A stretch of 7,391 bases of DNA from CAYYAQ01 sp964469555 (GTDB lineage Bacteria > Planctomycetota > UBA1135 > UBA2386): NCBI GenBank assembly GCA_964469555.1, contig CAYYAQ010000212.1:1-7391 (forward strand). Reading direction: 5' to 3'. Each line of letters begins with the position of its first letter. Positions within the stretch are counted from its first letter, which is position 1. Below, piece by piece: positions 6,094 to 7,391 of this stretch. The translations under genes were made by a program, and so were the position numbers. Under the pieces are notes generated by a model that worked only from the letters and a program-made list of their open reading frames with translations, ran no database searches and was not told the origin of the DNA.

Positions 6094-6474
6094 CGGGATC
6101 TCTTCGGCTGTCCCGGCGACTCGGCGATCGACGGCAGCGCCCACATCATCAAAGATCGTGGCTTTCTCTTTCTCTATCGCGGTGGTTTCGACAAGAAGGT
6201 CAATCGAGAGACAACTCTTCGCGCATCCATTCCGATCAACCGCTGGCTGCAACTGACAGAGAACCCGGACGCCTTGTATCAACTCAAGGAAATCTATCCG
6301 AGGGAGGGCACTGATCTGGGCGTTTACAAATACGGGGAGGAGTTCCTCTACGACATGCCTCGGGAAAGCGCCGTCATTCTCTCCATTGAACCAGCGCCAG
6401 TTGGGATGAAGCCCCGGCGCCCGGTTCAGAAGAATCAGCCGAAGATGCTCGTGGTTCCCGCATTTGGGGCCTGA
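6094..6474 (+). pseudogene. C-terminal fragment of a glycoside-hydrolase-like protein (truncated)
   Basis: From about 6094 the frame gives protein-like sequence: RDLFGCPGDSAIDGSAHIIK, DRGFLFLYR, SIPINRWLQL, EIYPREGTDLG, DMPRESAVILSIEP. This resembles the C-terminal beta-sandwich of large exported carbohydrate-active proteins of Planctomycetota-like bacteria, where DRGFLFLFN and IYPREG motifs recur. The exact GH family cannot be named. The frame is open upstream to 5797 but that part (Arg/Cys/Pro-rich, no domain) does not look like the same protein, and no start codon sits near 6094. I therefore read it as a 3' remnant of about 127 codons. Its GC is near 50-55% in sampled lines, clearly below the left part of the window. 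It abuts the transposase remnant, suggesting truncation by insertion or rearrangement. It converges on the Gfo/Idh/MocA gene. Confidence 0.55.
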
Positions 6475-6581
6475 GCGCGCCGGCGATTGGTTTTCGCCTT
6501 CGCCGTCGCGGACGCGGTGTGAGAGAAGACGATACGCACCATGCGACGACCTGGAATACAAAGCACTTCTTCAACGGCCTG
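6475..6581. other. Convergent intergenic spacer
   Basis: These 107 bases lie between two convergent 3' ends. I see no strong terminator hairpin with a T-run on either strand. Confidence 0.4.
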
Positions 6582-7391
6582 CTAGACTCTGTACTGCGGC
6601 ACCTTCATCCACTCGCCACCCTTGAGGGCTGACTTGTGTGCGATCACACCGGCGAGAGTCATGTTCAGGGCTTCGCAGATATCCACGATAGGCTTTCTGT
6701 CCAGCAGGATGGACTCGATGAAGTCGCTTGTCAGTTGCCCATGAGAACCTCCATGGCCACCACCTCCGACTCCTGGTGGCAATGCAGGTCGTGCCCCCGA
6801 GATCTTCTCGTTGACCGGCTTCTGACCGTAAACGCGACCCTGTTCGCCGTGGGCATTCTTCATGTCCCAGCTCACTGCGATGCGTGACATGCCGCCTTCG
6901 GTCGTCTTGAAGAGGGCCACTTCCGTGCCGAAGCGGTTGTTGTGGGCGTTGTTGCCATCCTTGTACTGGGGGTACAGGCTGGGTGTTCCGAGGCAGGAAA
7001 CATCGGTCAATCGACCACCTCCTGTTACTGAGACATAGAAGGCAGTCGAGTGCGTGGGGTACCACATCGGCGGGACCGCTCTTCGCCAGCCATTGCCGTC
7101 GATCTTGCCGTTCTTGGGGTTGTAGCTGCCAATGGAGCCAACCCCGTCATGATAGTATTCGCCTTCCGAGTAGATGATCTTGCCCAGGGCACCGGCCTGG
7201 TACTGCATTCGCTGCGCGTAGGTATATGCGTGGAACGTCGACGTCTCGTTCATCATGTATTTCTTGCCGCTTCGCTTCACGGCTTCAAATAGTTTCTCCG
7301 CGTCTTCCTCGGCCTCGAAGCCAAACACCGCCGGCACCGCGGACACCACATGCTTGCCGTGGTCGAGCGCCATGATGGCCAGGCGCGCATG
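6582..7391 (-). CDS. Gfo/Idh/MocA family oxidoreductase, 3' part (5' end beyond window)
   Basis: The frame is open to the right edge, giving 269 visible residues; the Rossmann GxGxxG region is outside. The visible part starts HARLAIMALDHGKHVVSAVP, the strand-helix-strand that ends the NAD(P)-binding domain of this family. The C-terminal domain follows, with ETSTFH, GALGKIIYSEGEYYHDG, a WYPTHST loop, a Gly/His-rich segment GGGGHGGSHG, and the closing DFIESILLDRKPIVDICEALNMT helix. Family members oxidise or reduce sugars and related polyols with NAD(P). Here the usual E-K-P (GKHVLCEKP) is S17-A-V-P20 in visible numbering, so the canonical lysine is missing. The stop is TAG at 6584-6582. It ends beside the glycoside-hydrolase remnant, which fits a sugar catabolism setting. 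Substrate is unknown. Confidence 0.9.
   Translation of the reverse strand, partial: HARLAIMALDHGKHVVSAVPAVFGFEAEEDAEKLFEAVKRSGKKYMMNETSTFHAYTYAQRMQYQAGALGKIIYSEGEYYHDGVGSIGSYNPKNGKIDGNGWRRAVPPMWYPTHSTAFYVSVTGGGRLTDVSCLGTPSLYPQYKDGNNAHNNRFGTEVALFKTTEGGMSRIAVSWDMKNAHGEQGRVYGQKPVNEKISGARPALPPGVGGGGHGGSHGQLTSDFIESILLDRKPIVDICEALNMTLAGVIAHKSALKGGEWMKVPQYRV

Noticed and set aside
6501..6513. 13-base match CGCCGTCGCGGAC also found at 1561-1573
   Set aside because: It is short and G/C-only-like in a high-GC sequence, with no shared context between the two sites; chance is the simplest explanation.
5680..6561. Minus-strand open frame of 293 codons across the decayed region
   Set aside because: It is antisense to the glycoside-hydrolase-like fragment, shows no domain, and its composition looks like a shadow frame; only the short piece in another minus frame resembles a transposase.

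Overview
The window is high-GC bacterial DNA containing a 10-base run of N at 4949-4958, so it is probably a draft or metagenome-assembled contig. The gene content is typical of a polysaccharide-degrading, respiratory member of the PVC/Planctomycetota type. It includes an exported BNR_4-type beta-propeller lipoprotein, a GxDLY/SGNH carbohydrate esterase-like protein, a Gfo/Idh/MocA protein with a variant SAVP motif, and a multiheme cytochrome/FeS/NrfD membrane module. The taxonomy is inferred from family content only; no marker gene is present.

Left part (1-2685, about 62-70% GC in sampled lines): the 3' end of a redoxin gene (+) runs convergently into a BNR_4 propeller lipoprotein gene (-). 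That gene is divergent, across a 132-bp gap, from an SGNH-hydrolase gene (+). The propeller and the hydrolase look like a small exported glycan-processing pair.

Middle (2739-5630, all minus strand): a tight operon reads tetraheme c-type cytochrome, then Tat-exported four-cluster ferredoxin, then NrfD/PsrC-type quinol-interacting membrane protein. It may be followed by a Gly-rich small ORF of unknown function. The layout resembles the JOP part of DsrMKJOP or the BCD part of Nrf: a periplasmic heme subunit, a periplasmic FeS subunit and a membrane quinone subunit. No molybdopterin or other catalytic subunit is in the window. The ferredoxin carries the assembly gap inside its signal peptide and lacks one canonical cluster-I cysteine.

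Right part (5631-7391): a decayed zone upstream of the cytochrome holds a likely remnant of an IS91-type transposase (-). Directly beside it is a truncated 3' end of a glycoside-hydrolase-like gene (+, about 53% GC in sampled lines). After that comes the 3' part of a Gfo/Idh/MocA oxidoreductase gene (-) that runs off the window edge.

No rRNA, tRNA, CRISPR array or complete mobile element was seen. The most notable items are the orphan cytochrome/FeS/NrfD module with its altered ferredoxin, the unexplained small ORF after nrfD with a perfect 9-bp dyad inside it, and the transposase-remnant/truncated-gene junction near 6065-6094.
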